Source: Candidatus Thermoplasmatota archaeon | Lineage (GTDB): Archaea > Thermoplasmatota > SW-10-69-26 > JACQPN01 > JAJPHT01 | Reading direction: 5' to 3' | Assembly: GCA_035540375.1 (NCBI GenBank) | Contig: DATLGO010000098.1 | Coordinates: forward strand, 1-64,000 | Length of the DNA: 64,000 nucleotides | Shown: positions 25,835 through 34,297 of the stretch, in pieces | Numbering within the stretch: the stretch's first letter is position 1 | Layout: each line of letters starts with the position of its first letter | The notes under the pieces: model-generated | The model's database searches: none | What the model saw: only the letters and a program-made list of their open reading frames with translations | Told to the model about the DNA's origin: nothing | Position numbers and translations under genes: made by a program

Positions 25835-26158
25835 CTAATCGAACCGGACGACGTCGATGCGGTGCAGGGGGACGAGCGCGCGCTCGCGCCCCGCGTCGTC
25901 GAAGAAGCGGACGACGGACGCGTCCGATTCGCTGCGCACGGCGCCTTCCACGACGAACTCCCGCGCGGTGTCCTCGACGGGCACGTCGACGGGGATGCGG
26001 CCCCCAGGGGACGCGCCGAAGGCGGACAGCGCCTGCGCCATCTGCGCGCCCATCGATTGGGAAAGATCGCCCGGACCCGGGAGGAGTCGCACGATGGCCT
26101 TCATGGTTCCGCGGAGGCGCGGATCGGACAAGAAGCTGTCGCCGAACCCGTCCAACAA
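25835..26158 (-). CDS. Small conserved-looking protein beside tgtA
   Basis: A 107-residue soluble protein if it starts at TTG 26158, or 89 residues from ATG 26104. The sequence after residue 18, MKAIVRLLPGPGDLSQSMGAQMAQALSAFG, is helical, followed by a beta-rich end (IPVDVPVEDTAREFVVEGAVRS, DASVVRFFDDAGRERALVPLHRIDVVRFD). A TATA-like ttatcga about 45 bases upstream of the TTG favours the longer form. It is upstream of tgtA on the same strand with a 40-base gap. No family was recognised. Confidence 0.6.
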   Translation of the reverse strand: MLDGFGDSFLSDPRLRGTMKAIVRLLPGPGDLSQSMGAQMAQALSAFGASPGGRIPVDVPVEDTAREFVVEGAVRSESDASVVRFFDDAGRERALVPLHRIDVVRFD

Positions 26159-26239
26159 CCCACCATGGTAGCCTCGGGGAGGTCTAGGAAATGAACCAGA
26201 ATCGATAACGGAAGCCAATTCCTCGTCCGCCCGTTCGCC

Positions 26240-26470
26240 ATGACCGATTCGATGGTGTTGGTGGGGCCTGTCCGGCCCGCGCGCGGGACGATCGTTCCCG
26301 GATCGTCCCTCCGGGGCCGGCCGGTTGTCGGGGACGTCGTCGCCTGCGAGGGCTGCGGCTACACGTACGTCCGCCGCAGCGCCGGCCCCGCGGGCGCCTC
26401 GTGCCGGCGATGCGGGCTCGCGGGCCTTGCGCGATGGAGGCCCGGGCCCTCCGACCGGCAATCTTTATGA
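26240..26470 (+). CDS. Possible 76-residue zinc-ribbon protein
   Basis: ATG 26240 opens 76 residues containing CEGCGYTYV (C36, C39) and CRRCG (C55, C58), a plausible four-cysteine zinc ribbon. A weak cgataacg element lies about 30 bases upstream. It ends inside the TATA region of the TrmB-like gene, whose promoter therefore overlaps its stop. Support comes from the cysteine pattern and position only. Confidence 0.45.
   Translation: MTDSMVLVGPVRPARGTIVPGSSLRGRPVVGDVVACEGCGYTYVRRSAGPAGASCRRCGLAGLARWRPGPSDRQSL
26463..26470 (+). promoter_or_regulatory. TATA box of TrmB-PAS regulator
   Basis: ctttatga lies about 70 bases before ATG 26535. The resulting leader of about 40 bases contains GGAGGTG at 26522-26528, so this gene uses a Shine-Dalgarno rather than leaderless initiation. 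Confidence 0.6.
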
Positions 26471-26534
26471 CCTGTCTTACGAATCGCAAGGGTCGGGATC
26501 GCGCAGGCGCCGCCCTGCGTGGGAGGTGAAGACG

Positions 26535-28196
26535 ATGCCGGTGACGGATGCGAGGATCGCTCGGCTCAGGGAATTCGGCCTCAGCGAATACGCCGCGCGC
26601 GCTTATCTCGCGCTCCTCGACCTCGGCGTGACCGAGGCGCGCGACGTCTCCGCGCTCGGGAAAGTCCCGACGAGCAAGATCTACCACGTGCTCGACCAGC
26701 TCCACGCGAAGGGCCTCGTGGAGATTCTCCCGGAGTTCCCGAAGAAGTACGCGCCCCTTCCCTTCGCCGCGTTCCTCGATGCGCTCACGCGCGAGCACGA
26801 GACGGCGGTCGCCACCATCCGTCTCGGTCGCGAGAAGCTCGAAGAGGAGTTCCGCATCTTCGGCGACGCCGACGTCGGAGACCGCGGAGCGTTCTCCGTC
26901 ATCCGCGGCCGCCGCAACGTGATGGCGAAGATCCGCGAGATCATGAGCGGCGCCGAGTCCGAGGTCTTCGTTCTCGGGACGCCGCGCGGATCTTCCCGGG
27001 TCCGATACCTGAACGACGTCGTGAACGACGTGGTCGCCCGCGGCGTCAAGATCCGCGTGCTGTCGCCGATCACGCCGGATTCGCTTCCCCGCCTTCTTCG
27101 ATTCGCGAACCGGGCCGAGATCCGCGGTCGAACGACGGAGACGGCCGAAGGTCTCAACGTCGGCATCTACATCGCCGACAACCGGCGCGCGCTCGTCGTC
27201 ACCTTCGTTCCGGACGACGAGAGCCCCGTCGCGGGCAAGGACGTCGGCTTCATCACGGACCAGGCGGCCGTCGTCGCCTCGCTCATGGCGCTCCTCGAGC
27301 CCCAGTGGGCGAAGTCGCCGGAGCTCGCCCTCGAGCGCCGCATCATCGAGGAAGGGGCCGAGCGTCCGTTCACGAACATCATCTCGGGCGAGAAACCCGT
27401 CCGGGACGCCCACGCCGCCTCGCTCGCGCGGGGCGCGCGTCGGATCCGGTATGCGTCGGCGATGCCGCAGCGGATCCTGACCGAAGTGGACCGGGCGAAC
27501 ACGACCGCGCTCGTGAACGGGGGCGTCACGCTTCTCGTCATCACCAACATCGATTCGATCGACGCCTTGCGGAGCATCGAAAGCTTCGGGGCCGATATCA
27601 GCGGCGCGATCGAGTGGCGGCACCTCGATCCGGACGCGTTCAGCCGGTTCACCATCTACGACGACCGGGAAGCGCTCTTCTCCGTCGGTCCGACGTCGAA
27701 CCCCACCGGAAACCTCGAAGGCGAGGTGTGGATCCACACGAACAACCCGACCACGGTCAAGGCGCTCTGCGAGGCGTTCGACCGGCGGTGGTCCGATTCC
27801 GTCTCGCTTGAGCAGCGCCGGCGCGAGCTCGAGATCTTCCCGCGCGTGACCCCCCGCGCGGTCGGCATCGGCCGCCTGTTCGACTCGATCCGCGACGCCG
27901 TGGTCGTCGCGGACGCGGAAGGGAGGATCCTCTTCGGCAACGCGGCCGCGCAGTCGCTCATGGGGTGGCCCCGCCGGGACCTCGCGAAGCTCACCCTCGG
28001 CGACATTTTTCCCGACGGGCTCCCCGAAACCCCGATCCTTCCGACGGGCTCCCCGGACGCGCCCGTCCTCCCGGCGAAGGCGCGCCTCAAGGACGGTGTC
28101 GCGACCGTGGAGGTCACGCAGACGCGCTTCGAGGACGGTACGTCGCCCCTCACGGTCGTGATGGCGCGGAACCGGTCGCCCCTGCCGAAGCCGTGA
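26535..28196 (+). CDS. TrmB-family regulator with extra effector copy and C-terminal PAS
   Basis: A 553-residue regulator. Residues about 5-75 form the TrmB winged helix (LREFGLSEYAARAYLALLDLGVTEARDVS, VPTSKIYHVLDQLHAKGLVEI). Residues about 80-110 form a dimerisation helix. About 120-265 is the PLD-like TrmB effector region (RNVMAKIREIMSGAESEVFVLG, NVGIYIADNRRALVVTF), and about 275-430 repeats the same general pattern. Residues 445-550 are PAS-like (LFDSIRDAVVVADAEGRILFGNAAAQSLMGW). TrmB proteins usually stop after one effector domain and sense sugars; the PAS addition is unusual. ATG 26535 follows GGAGGTG by six bases. Confidence 0.88.
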   Translation: MPVTDARIARLREFGLSEYAARAYLALLDLGVTEARDVSALGKVPTSKIYHVLDQLHAKGLVEILPEFPKKYAPLPFAAFLDALTREHETAVATIRLGREKLEEEFRIFGDADVGDRGAFSVIRGRRNVMAKIREIMSGAESEVFVLGTPRGSSRVRYLNDVVNDVVARGVKIRVLSPITPDSLPRLLRFANRAEIRGRTTETAEGLNVGIYIADNRRALVVTFVPDDESPVAGKDVGFITDQAAVVASLMALLEPQWAKSPELALERRIIEEGAERPFTNIISGEKPVRDAHAASLARGARRIRYASAMPQRILTEVDRANTTALVNGGVTLLVITNIDSIDALRSIESFGADISGAIEWRHLDPDAFSRFTIYDDREALFSVGPTSNPTGNLEGEVWIHTNNPTTVKALCEAFDRRWSDSVSLEQRRRELEIFPRVTPRAVGIGRLFDSIRDAVVVADAEGRILFGNAAAQSLMGWPRRDLAKLTLGDIFPDGLPETPILPTGSPDAPVLPAKARLKDGVATVEVTQTRFEDGTSPLTVVMARNRSPLPKP

Positions 28197-28641
28197 TCTG
28201 CATCGCGACGAACGTCGCGGTGACCCCGACCAGGTCGAGATAACGATCGAAGCCGAGCCGGAGCGCCACGAGGCCCACGGTCGCCGTGCCGGCGAGGGCC
28301 GCGACCTCGTCGAGAAGGGCGGTTCCCGCCTCGACGGGCGCATCGACCTCGCGGGGGAGCGAGAGCGCCGCTCCGGCGGCCGCAAGCACCGTGGTGACCG
28401 CGCCGAGGGCGAGAAGCACGGTGACGACGAGCCGCGCAAGCTGCACTCGCTTCGCGTGGCGCGTCGCCTTGTGGAACCGGCGCTTGAGCGCGGCGACGTC
28501 GCGTTCGCGCGGCGCGCGAGCGAGCTCCGCCGTGAAGCTCTCCATGAGGTCGAACCGGCTCTTCAAGAACCATCGCGCGAAGGAAAGGGCCTCGTCGCCC
28601 ACGTCCTCGAGGTGGAAGCGCGACACGTCGTCCCGGGCCAT
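28150..28641 (-). CDS. Membrane protein with cytoplasmic helical N-terminus
   Basis: A 163-residue protein starting MARDDVSRFHLEDVGDEALSF: a charged helical region (about 1-75) followed by two or three membrane helices (about 78-100, 113-135 and 140-160). An upstream in-frame ATG (28695) adds an Arg-rich stretch not expected in the protein. It overlaps the 3' end of the convergent TrmB-like gene by 47 bases, an arrangement that could let the two transcripts interfere. No family was recognised. Confidence 0.65.
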   Translation of the reverse strand: MARDDVSRFHLEDVGDEALSFARWFLKSRFDLMESFTAELARAPRERDVAALKRRFHKATRHAKRVQLARLVVTVLLALGAVTTVLAAAGAALSLPREVDAPVEAGTALLDEVAALAGTATVGLVALRLGFDRYLDLVGVTATFVAMQITASAGATGSAPSRP

Positions 28642-28708
28642 GCGGCGCGAAGGGAGGGGGGCGGGATGGGCCTTTCGGCCCCGATTGTTCAACAACCTGC
28701 GAGGAAAG

Positions 28709-28717
28709 CTTATGGCG
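28709..28717 (+). promoter_or_regulatory. TATA-like element of lipoprotein paralogue 3
   Basis: gcttatggc lies about 35 bases before GTG 28748. Because the in-frame ATG 28712 falls inside this element, GTG 28748 is the better start. Confidence 0.5.
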
Positions 28718-28747
28718 TCCCCTCAAGGTGGAGCAGGCGGTGTCCAC

Positions 28748-29920
28748 GTGTCCTCCCGCCTGACGCTCCTTGTCGCCCTGCTCGTCGCGGCCGTGCCCTT
28801 CGCCGGGTGCCTCGGCGCCGCCCCCGCTCCCGACGCGGGCGACGGAAAGCTCGCAAAGGACAACACGACGGCCGACGAGGATCCCGCCGACATCCCGGTG
28901 GACGACGGCCGGACGCCGCAGAACCTCTCGGCCGGCGAGCGCCCCCACCTCCACGATTATTGGGACGGGCAGGAGCGCGTGACGCTCTACGAGGACATCC
29001 TCGACCTCGACGCCGTGAACGCCCTGTTCTGGACCGTGTTCACGACGTATCTCGTCCGGGAGCCGATCGCGGGCGGGGCCTTCGTCCGCCTTCCCGAGGG
29101 GGCCATCGTCTACGAGGGCGCCGGAAAGATGGAGATCACGGTCTCGTGGAACGACCCGACCGTCACCGGGATGCGGTTCATCTACCGCCACGCGGGCGCG
29201 AAGGACATGAGCGACGCGTGGATCCCGCTTTCGAAGGGTCAGACCTACACGTTGGACCTGACGCCGGAAATGACGGACATGCCCCACGGCAAGACGAGCC
29301 GCTGGTTCTTCCTCTTCGCCGCGGCCGGCACGCCCGCCCTCGCGATCGGCCAGGTCAACCTCAAGATCGACATCGTTCGGATGCGCGACATCTCGCTCTT
29401 CCCGGGCCACCCCGACTTCTGGAAGGGCGCGAACGAGACGACGATCCTCGAGGCGAAGGGCGTCGCGAAGAGCGAGCAGGGCCCGCGCGCCGAGGTCAAC
29501 CGGCGTCTCGACCCGCTCGCGCCGCCGCCCGGCGTCGTGCCCGGCGACAAGCCCGTTCCCATGGAGACGGTCAAGCTCCGCGGAACCGTCGTCGTCGAGG
29601 CCGTGAACCCGAGCAACCTGAAGGTCCACCATCTCCACCTGCTCGCGAAGGCCGCGGACGGCTGGGGATTCCGCGAGATGAAGCTCAACGCGTCCTCGCC
29701 GGACAAGAAGACGTGGACGTTCGAGCGCGAGGTCGAGATGAAGAACACCGACAGCCCCTACGCGCAGCAGAGCGCCTGGGAGTACCTCGTGCGCGCCGCC
29801 TACGAGCCCCCCGTTCCGGGCATGGCCCCCTGCGAGGACGGCTGCTACGACGCAGAACTCTCGTACGCGCTCACCGTCGTCGCCGTTAGGGGCGATATCG
29901 AGATGGATGACGGGACGTGA
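28748..29920 (+). CDS. PHxHDYW-family lipoprotein, paralogue 3
   Basis: A 390-residue lipoprotein homologous to those at 11171 and 12443: lipobox FAGC (Cys21), an Asp/Thr-rich linker, then RPHLHDYWDGQERVTL, LPEGAIVYEGAG, TPEMTDMPHGKTSRW and LKIDIVRMRDISLFPGHPDFW. GTG 28748 puts the signal peptide at the N-terminus and gives the same length as paralogue 2. The CCACAC promoter element of the other two is not apparent. It lies 37 bases upstream of the NAD kinase gene on the same strand. The function is unknown. Confidence 0.8.
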   Translation: MSSRLTLLVALLVAAVPFAGCLGAAPAPDAGDGKLAKDNTTADEDPADIPVDDGRTPQNLSAGERPHLHDYWDGQERVTLYEDILDLDAVNALFWTVFTTYLVREPIAGGAFVRLPEGAIVYEGAGKMEITVSWNDPTVTGMRFIYRHAGAKDMSDAWIPLSKGQTYTLDLTPEMTDMPHGKTSRWFFLFAAAGTPALAIGQVNLKIDIVRMRDISLFPGHPDFWKGANETTILEAKGVAKSEQGPRAEVNRRLDPLAPPPGVVPGDKPVPMETVKLRGTVVVEAVNPSNLKVHHLHLLAKAADGWGFREMKLNASSPDKKTWTFEREVEMKNTDSPYAQQSAWEYLVRAAYEPPVPGMAPCEDGCYDAELSYALTVVAVRGDIEMDDGT

Positions 29921-29957
29921 GGACGGGTTTAAGGCCCGATCCCCGCTTTGACGCCCG

Positions 29958-30983
29958 ATGCCCCCGCGCCGCGCCGGCACCCTCAGCGTCCTTGTGAAGC
30001 ACGACGCCGTGGCCCGCGAAGAGGGCGACCGCGTCCTCGCGGCGCTCAAGCGCGCCGGCGCGCGTTCGCAGGAGGTCTACCGCGCGAAGGACGCGAAGGG
30101 CGACCTGCTCATCGTCGTGGGCGACAGCGCGTTCCTCCTCTCGGCGTTCCACGAGGCGCCCTCCGACCTGCCCGTGCTCGGCGTCGGCGGGGCCGGATTC
30201 GGCGTCCTCACCGAGGTCACCGTCGCGCAGTTCGAGAGCTCCGTGAAGCGCATCCTCGCGGGCGACTGGTGGGTCGAGGAGGTCGACCGCATGAGCTGCC
30301 GCGTGGGCGGCGTCGAGCGCGCGGTCGCGCTCAACGAAGCCGCGCTCCTCGCGTCGACGCCCGGCCAGTTCGTGCGCCACACGCTGTGGGTCGGCGACGA
30401 GCTCATCTGGCGCGACCGCGGCGACGGTCTCATCGTCGCGACGCCCACGGGATCCACGGCGTACGCGCTCGCGGCTGGCGGGCCCGTCGTACTCGCGGAC
30501 TCGAAGGTCTTCTCCGTCGTTCCCATCTGCTCGTCGGACCAGAACCGGCCGATGGTCGTAAGCCAAGAGGGGCGCCTGCGCGTCACGGAGGTGGCCGCCC
30601 CCTCGGGCGTCGATCTCGTCGTCGACGGGAGGGAGCGCATCCGGGTGGGTCGCAACGACACGGTCGAGATCGTGCGCGCGGAGAAGGGGGCGCCGTTCGT
30701 GCGGCTCGGGCCGAAGCACGTCGCGCAGCTCCTCGGCAAGCTCAAGCTCGAGCGCGAGCTGGACCCGCTGCTCAAGGATGCGCCGCCGTCCGCGAAATTC
30801 CTCTACAAGCTTCTCGAGTACGAGGGCGGCATGACGCAGGCCGAGATGGTGAAGGAGAGCAATCTCTCCGCGCGCACCGTCCGCAACGCGGTCGGGTATC
30901 TCCTCGCCCGCGGCGCGATCGCGAAGGAACCGTCGCTGCGCGACGCGCGGCAGGACGTCTACAACCTCAAGCGTGCCCGCTGA
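29958..30983 (+). CDS. NAD kinase with C-terminal winged helix
   Basis: A 341-residue protein. Residues about 8-270 resemble NAD kinase, which phosphorylates NAD to NADP: LGVGGAGFGVLTEV, LNEAALL (NE motif), and DGLIVATPTGSTAYALAAGGPVV are characteristic. The GGDGT motif is replaced by VGDSAFLL, keeping only the Asp. Residues about 280-341 form a winged helix (MTQAEMVKESNLSARTVRNAVGYLLARGAI). NADK plus HTH suggests redox-cofactor-sensing regulation or self-regulation, though activity is uncertain given the altered motif. It overlaps the convergent membrane-protein gene by 17 bases. Confidence 0.85.
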   Translation: MPPRRAGTLSVLVKHDAVAREEGDRVLAALKRAGARSQEVYRAKDAKGDLLIVVGDSAFLLSAFHEAPSDLPVLGVGGAGFGVLTEVTVAQFESSVKRILAGDWWVEEVDRMSCRVGGVERAVALNEAALLASTPGQFVRHTLWVGDELIWRDRGDGLIVATPTGSTAYALAAGGPVVLADSKVFSVVPICSSDQNRPMVVSQEGRLRVTEVAAPSGVDLVVDGRERIRVGRNDTVEIVRAEKGAPFVRLGPKHVAQLLGKLKLERELDPLLKDAPPSAKFLYKLLEYEGGMTQAEMVKESNLSARTVRNAVGYLLARGAIAKEPSLRDARQDVYNLKRAR

Positions 30984-31725
30984 CGACGCCGAGACGGGAT
31001 CGGACCCAGGCCGGGGGACGGTACGCGAGGATGATGAGCATCGGGATCGCGAGCCCCAGGACGGCCGACACGATCGGCCACCAGTCGGTCGACGACCACC
31101 CCGTCGCGAAGCCGAGGATCGGCGCGGCCCCAAACCACACGATGAACGCGGAGGAGACGAGCGCCACGCGGTATTTCTGCAGGGGGCTTTCGACGCGCCT
31201 GTAGAGCGATCCGTAGGCGATGGCCGCGAAGAGGACCGGGCCGAGGATGAGGGCGAGCGCGATCCAGAGGACGCCTCCCGAGGCGGGCGTCGCGTATTCG
31301 AGGTTCACGGCGATCGTGCGCTGGTCGAGCGCGACGGGATCGAGGAAGACGACGAGGTAGAGCAGGTAGACGTAGATGACCGCGTGACCCGCGACGACCG
31401 GGATCCAGACGCCGCGGCGCCCCGTGTAGAGGTAAAGGAGATAGTAGGTGATGCTCGCGAGCGCGAAAACGAGCGCGAGGATGGACGCGTTCACGAACGC
31501 GACGTGGATCGCGAGATCGCTGATCCCGACCGCCGCGATCGCGCGGCGCGCCCCGTCGAGCAGGGTCATGCCCCCGAGGCTGAACCACCAGGCCGCGAAG
31601 GCCTTGTTCGCGAGGCTCGCCTCGGGGCTCACCGGCCGCGCAAGCATCAGGAAGCCGACGTAACCGTAAAGGACGCAGGTGGCCGCCGAGAGGGCGGCAC
31701 CGAAGGCGAGCAGCGCGTCGGTCAA
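30967..31725 (-). CDS. Seven-helix membrane protein
   Basis: A 252-residue protein with about seven hydrophobic helices evenly spread over its length and short polar loops. It begins at TTG 31725 after a GGTGAGG ribosome binding site. Aromatic-rich segments (YYLLYLYTGRRGVWIPVV) and a Trp/Asp pair near helix 7 are reminiscent of archaeal 7TM sensory modules, but the conserved retinal Lys of rhodopsins is not evident. It is convergent with the NAD kinase gene. The function is unknown. Confidence 0.7.
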   Translation of the reverse strand: MTDALLAFGAALSAATCVLYGYVGFLMLARPVSPEASLANKAFAAWWFSLGGMTLLDGARRAIAAVGISDLAIHVAFVNASILALVFALASITYYLLYLYTGRRGVWIPVVAGHAVIYVYLLYLVVFLDPVALDQRTIAVNLEYATPASGGVLWIALALILGPVLFAAIAYGSLYRRVESPLQKYRVALVSSAFIVWFGAAPILGFATGWSSTDWWPIVSAVLGLAIPMLIILAYRPPAWVRSRLGVVSGHA

Positions 31726-31878
31726 GCCCTCACCCGATGGGGCGGGCGGGGAGGCGTGTCAAGCATGCGCAAGGATGTCTCCTGCCCCGGATCGCTCATC
31801 AACCTTCCGGATCCCTCCAGGATCAGGAAAATCTTGCCGCGGCGATCGGTTGCCGGGCAGCTTTGACCGCATTCCGGG

Positions 31879-31888
31879 TTTATTTATG
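31879..31888 (+). promoter_or_regulatory. TATA box of nadA operon
   Basis: tttatttatg ends 23 bases before ATG 31912, so the nadA message should start at or next to its initiation codon. Confidence 0.75.
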
Positions 31889-31911
31889 AAACCCAAAGCT
31901 ACCGACGGTCG

Positions 31912-33075
31912 ATGACGCTGCCGCTCGTCGCGCCGCGCCGCTCGCCCGCCTCCCGGTGGGCCGCGAGCCTCGCGAAGCACATGTCCCTCATGGAGGTCCT
32001 GCCGGAGTCCTACGCTTCGGTCGGTCCCGACGAGCGCGCGCGGCGCATGGCCGCGGCCAAGGCCGCGCTCGGCAAGGACCTCGTGATCCTCGGACACAAC
32101 TACCAGCAGGACGACGTCATCCGCTGGGCCGACTTCGTCGGAGACTCCTACGGACTGAGCGTCGAGGCCGCCCGCACGGAGGCGAAGCACATCGTCTTCT
32201 GCGGCGTCACCTTCATGGCCGAGACGGCGGACATCCTGACGGATGGCCGCCGCAACGTCATCATGCCCAGCATGGAGGCGAGCTGTCCGATGGCCGGCAT
32301 GGCCGAGATGGTGCAGGTGCAGTCCGCGTGGGACCAGCTCGAGACGGTGCTCGGGCCCGACGCCCTCGTCCCCGTGACGTACATGAATTCCTACGCCGAC
32401 CTCAAGGCCTTCACGGGCGAGAAGGGCGGCCTCATCTGCACGTCCTCGAACGCCCACAAGGCGATGAAGTGGGCGCTCGACACGGGGAAGAAGGTCGTCT
32501 TCCTCCCGGACAAGCACCTCGGCCACAACACCGCCCACCGACTCGGCGTCAAGGATTCCGAGATCGCGCGCTGGAACGCGTGGAACCGCGACTTCGGCGG
32601 CCTCACGGAAGAGGCCGTGCGCGACGCGCGCGTCATCCTCTGGGAAGGGTTCTGCCAGGTGCACGACCGTTTCAAGCTCAGTCACGTCGAGGAGATCAAG
32701 CGCGAGCACCCGGGCATCCGGATCCTGGTCCATCCCGAATGCCGCCGCGAGGTCGTCGCGGCCGCGGACGCGTTCGGCTCCACGACCGAGATGGCGAAGA
32801 TCATCGAGGATTCGCCGCCGGGCACGAAGTGGGCCGTGGGCACCGAGATCCACATGGTGCGAAGGCTCGCGAAGGAAAATCCCGACAAGTACGTCGTGCA
32901 GCTCTGCGGCGAGCTGTGCCTCGACTGCAACGCGATGCGTCAGGTCGACCCCAACTATCTCCTTTGGGTCACGGAGTCGCTCGCGTACGAGGGTCGCGTG
33001 ATCAACCGCATCGCGACCGAGCCCGAGGAGCGCGCCGGCGCGAAGCTCGCGCTCGAGCGCATGCTCGCGCTGTGA
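31912..33075 (+). CDS. nadA: Quinolinate synthase
   Basis: A 387-residue 4Fe-4S enzyme condensing iminoaspartate with dihydroxyacetone phosphate to quinolinate. Signatures: LGHNYQQDDVIRWADFVGDSYGLS, VFCGVTFMAETADIL (first cluster Cys), LICTSSNA (second), WEGFCQVHDRF, VHPECRREVV, GTEIHMVRRL, and the late CGELCLDC (third). The chain is of the longer NadA class. It is preceded by a leaderless-type TATA box and followed after four bases by a NadB-like flavoprotein gene, so both belong to one operon. Confidence 0.96.
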   Translation: MTLPLVAPRRSPASRWAASLAKHMSLMEVLPESYASVGPDERARRMAAAKAALGKDLVILGHNYQQDDVIRWADFVGDSYGLSVEAARTEAKHIVFCGVTFMAETADILTDGRRNVIMPSMEASCPMAGMAEMVQVQSAWDQLETVLGPDALVPVTYMNSYADLKAFTGEKGGLICTSSNAHKAMKWALDTGKKVVFLPDKHLGHNTAHRLGVKDSEIARWNAWNRDFGGLTEEAVRDARVILWEGFCQVHDRFKLSHVEEIKREHPGIRILVHPECRREVVAAADAFGSTTEMAKIIEDSPPGTKWAVGTEIHMVRRLAKENPDKYVVQLCGELCLDCNAMRQVDPNYLLWVTESLAYEGRVINRIATEPEERAGAKLALERMLAL

Positions 33076-33079
33076 GAGC

Positions 33080-33874
33080 ATGATGCCGGACGTCCTCCTC
33101 GTCGGCGGCGGCGCGACCGGCGCGGCCGCGGCGCGCGCCGTCCGGGCCGCGGGCGCCTCCGTCCTCGTCGTCGACCGCCGGCGCGCCGTCGCGGGCGTGC
33201 CGTCGCGCGCGCCCGCCTTCGCGCTCGACCTCGTCCGGTCGGCGGACGGGACGCGCGTCGCGGGCCTCGCGCTCTTCGACCTCGGCGCGGAGGCCGCGGA
33301 TCTCGTCCTCGCGAAGGCCGTCGTCCTCGCGACCGGCGGCGCGGACGCGCTTGTTGCGCCCGATTCCTCGGCGACGGGCGACGCGGTCGCGATGGCCTGG
33401 CGCGCGGAGGCGCCGATCGAGGGTCTCGCCCTCGCGGCGGGCGCGCGCCCCGCGGTCGCGGGCGGCGTCGCGACGGGCGAGGACGGCGCGAGCCCCCTTG
33501 CGGGACTCTTCGCCGCGGGCCGAGCGTCGTCGACGGGCGCCTCCGCGGAGTCGGCGGGGCGCGCCGCGGCCTCGTACGCCGCGCGCGTTCCGGCCGCCGA
33601 GCCGGCGAGGGTGAAGCCGTATTCGACCGTCGACTCGCCGATGCCCACGGGCTTCGCGGCCGTGAAGCTCGAGCGCCTGCGGGAGACGATGCGGGCGTTC
33701 GCCGACAAGCGGGCGACGCTCGATCAGACGCGCATCCTCGTCGACCGCCTCAAGGGCGAAGCGGACGACTACGCGCGGGCGCGGCTCGACCCGGACCTCA
33801 AGGCGTTCCAGAACGCGTGCCACGCGGCGCGCGCGCTCCTTGGCCCTGCCGGACCGCGCCATCTCATCCGGTGA
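33080..33874 (+). CDS. Shrunken NadB-like FAD flavoprotein
   Basis: A 264-residue protein matching the FAD-binding and C-terminal parts of L-aspartate oxidase: VLLVGGGATGAAAA (dinucleotide fold), AVVLATGG, ATGDAVAMAWRAEAPI, AGLFAAGRASSTGASAESAGRAAAS, and a helical end. NadB normally has more than 500 residues; the substrate-capping domain with its catalytic His/Arg is missing here. It sits four bases after nadA, exactly where nadB lies in many genomes. It may be a minimal aspartate oxidase, an electron partner, or a decaying copy made redundant by NadX nearby. Confidence 0.75.
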   Translation: MMPDVLLVGGGATGAAAARAVRAAGASVLVVDRRRAVAGVPSRAPAFALDLVRSADGTRVAGLALFDLGAEAADLVLAKAVVLATGGADALVAPDSSATGDAVAMAWRAEAPIEGLALAAGARPAVAGGVATGEDGASPLAGLFAAGRASSTGASAESAGRAAASYAARVPAAEPARVKPYSTVDSPMPTGFAAVKLERLRETMRAFADKRATLDQTRILVDRLKGEADDYARARLDPDLKAFQNACHAARALLGPAGPRHLIR

Positions 33875-33880
33875 GAAGAG

Positions 33881-33906
33881 CGCCCGCGGGCGAGGCCCGC
33901 GGGGCG
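33881..33906. terminator. Bidirectional hairpin between convergent genes
   Basis: cgccc-gcgggc / gcccgc-gggcg with a GAG loop and one bulged G. It lies in the 40-base gap between the NadB-like and 33915-34217 genes, which converge on it. Confidence 0.6.
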
Positions 33907-33914
33907 TTGCTCGC

Positions 33915-34217
33915 TCAGATGAGGAGCGTGAGGGTCTCCGCCGCCACGTCCTCCTTCACGGCGCGGTCCGCGCCGACGGTGTAGAGGCCGCTCGGGGTCT
34001 CGAGCACGAGGGCGCGCAGGAACTTTCCGGGGCCCTGGAGCTTGATCACGCTCACGATGTCGCCCTCGATCTCGACGCGGCTTCCCGTGTGCGTGCTGAT
34101 GCCCCGGATCCGCGCGGGGACGCCGATGTCGCGTCGCTCGTGGACGAGGAGGTCGTGGATGTGGTCGAGCGCGAAGCCCACTTCTCGTTCGTTGAGCGAG
34201 AACGTCTTGCCGTGCAT
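33915..34217 (-). CDS. Small beta-rich protein of unknown function
   Basis: A 100-residue soluble protein from ATG 34217 (ATG 34244 is also in frame), beginning MHGKTFSLNEREVGFALDHIHDLLVH, with beta-rich remainder GSRVEIEGDIVSVIKLQGPGKFLRALVLETPSGLYTVGAD. The alternating hydrophobic pattern suggests a compact barrel or SH3-like fold. It lies downstream of the NadX gene on the same strand, possibly co-transcribed. No family was recognised. Confidence 0.6.
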   Translation of the reverse strand: MHGKTFSLNEREVGFALDHIHDLLVHERRDIGVPARIRGISTHTGSRVEIEGDIVSVIKLQGPGKFLRALVLETPSGLYTVGADRAVKEDVAAETLTLLI

Positions 34218-34297
34218 CGCGCGCCGAGCCCCCGGGGCGTGCATAGGAATGTCGCCTAGGGGCGGCGCTCGCGCGAGGCGTGATGGACGCTTCCTCG

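Noticed and set aside
30967-31725. Rhodopsin
   Set aside because: Seven hydrophobic helices are present, but the retinal-binding Lys context in the last helix is not seen.
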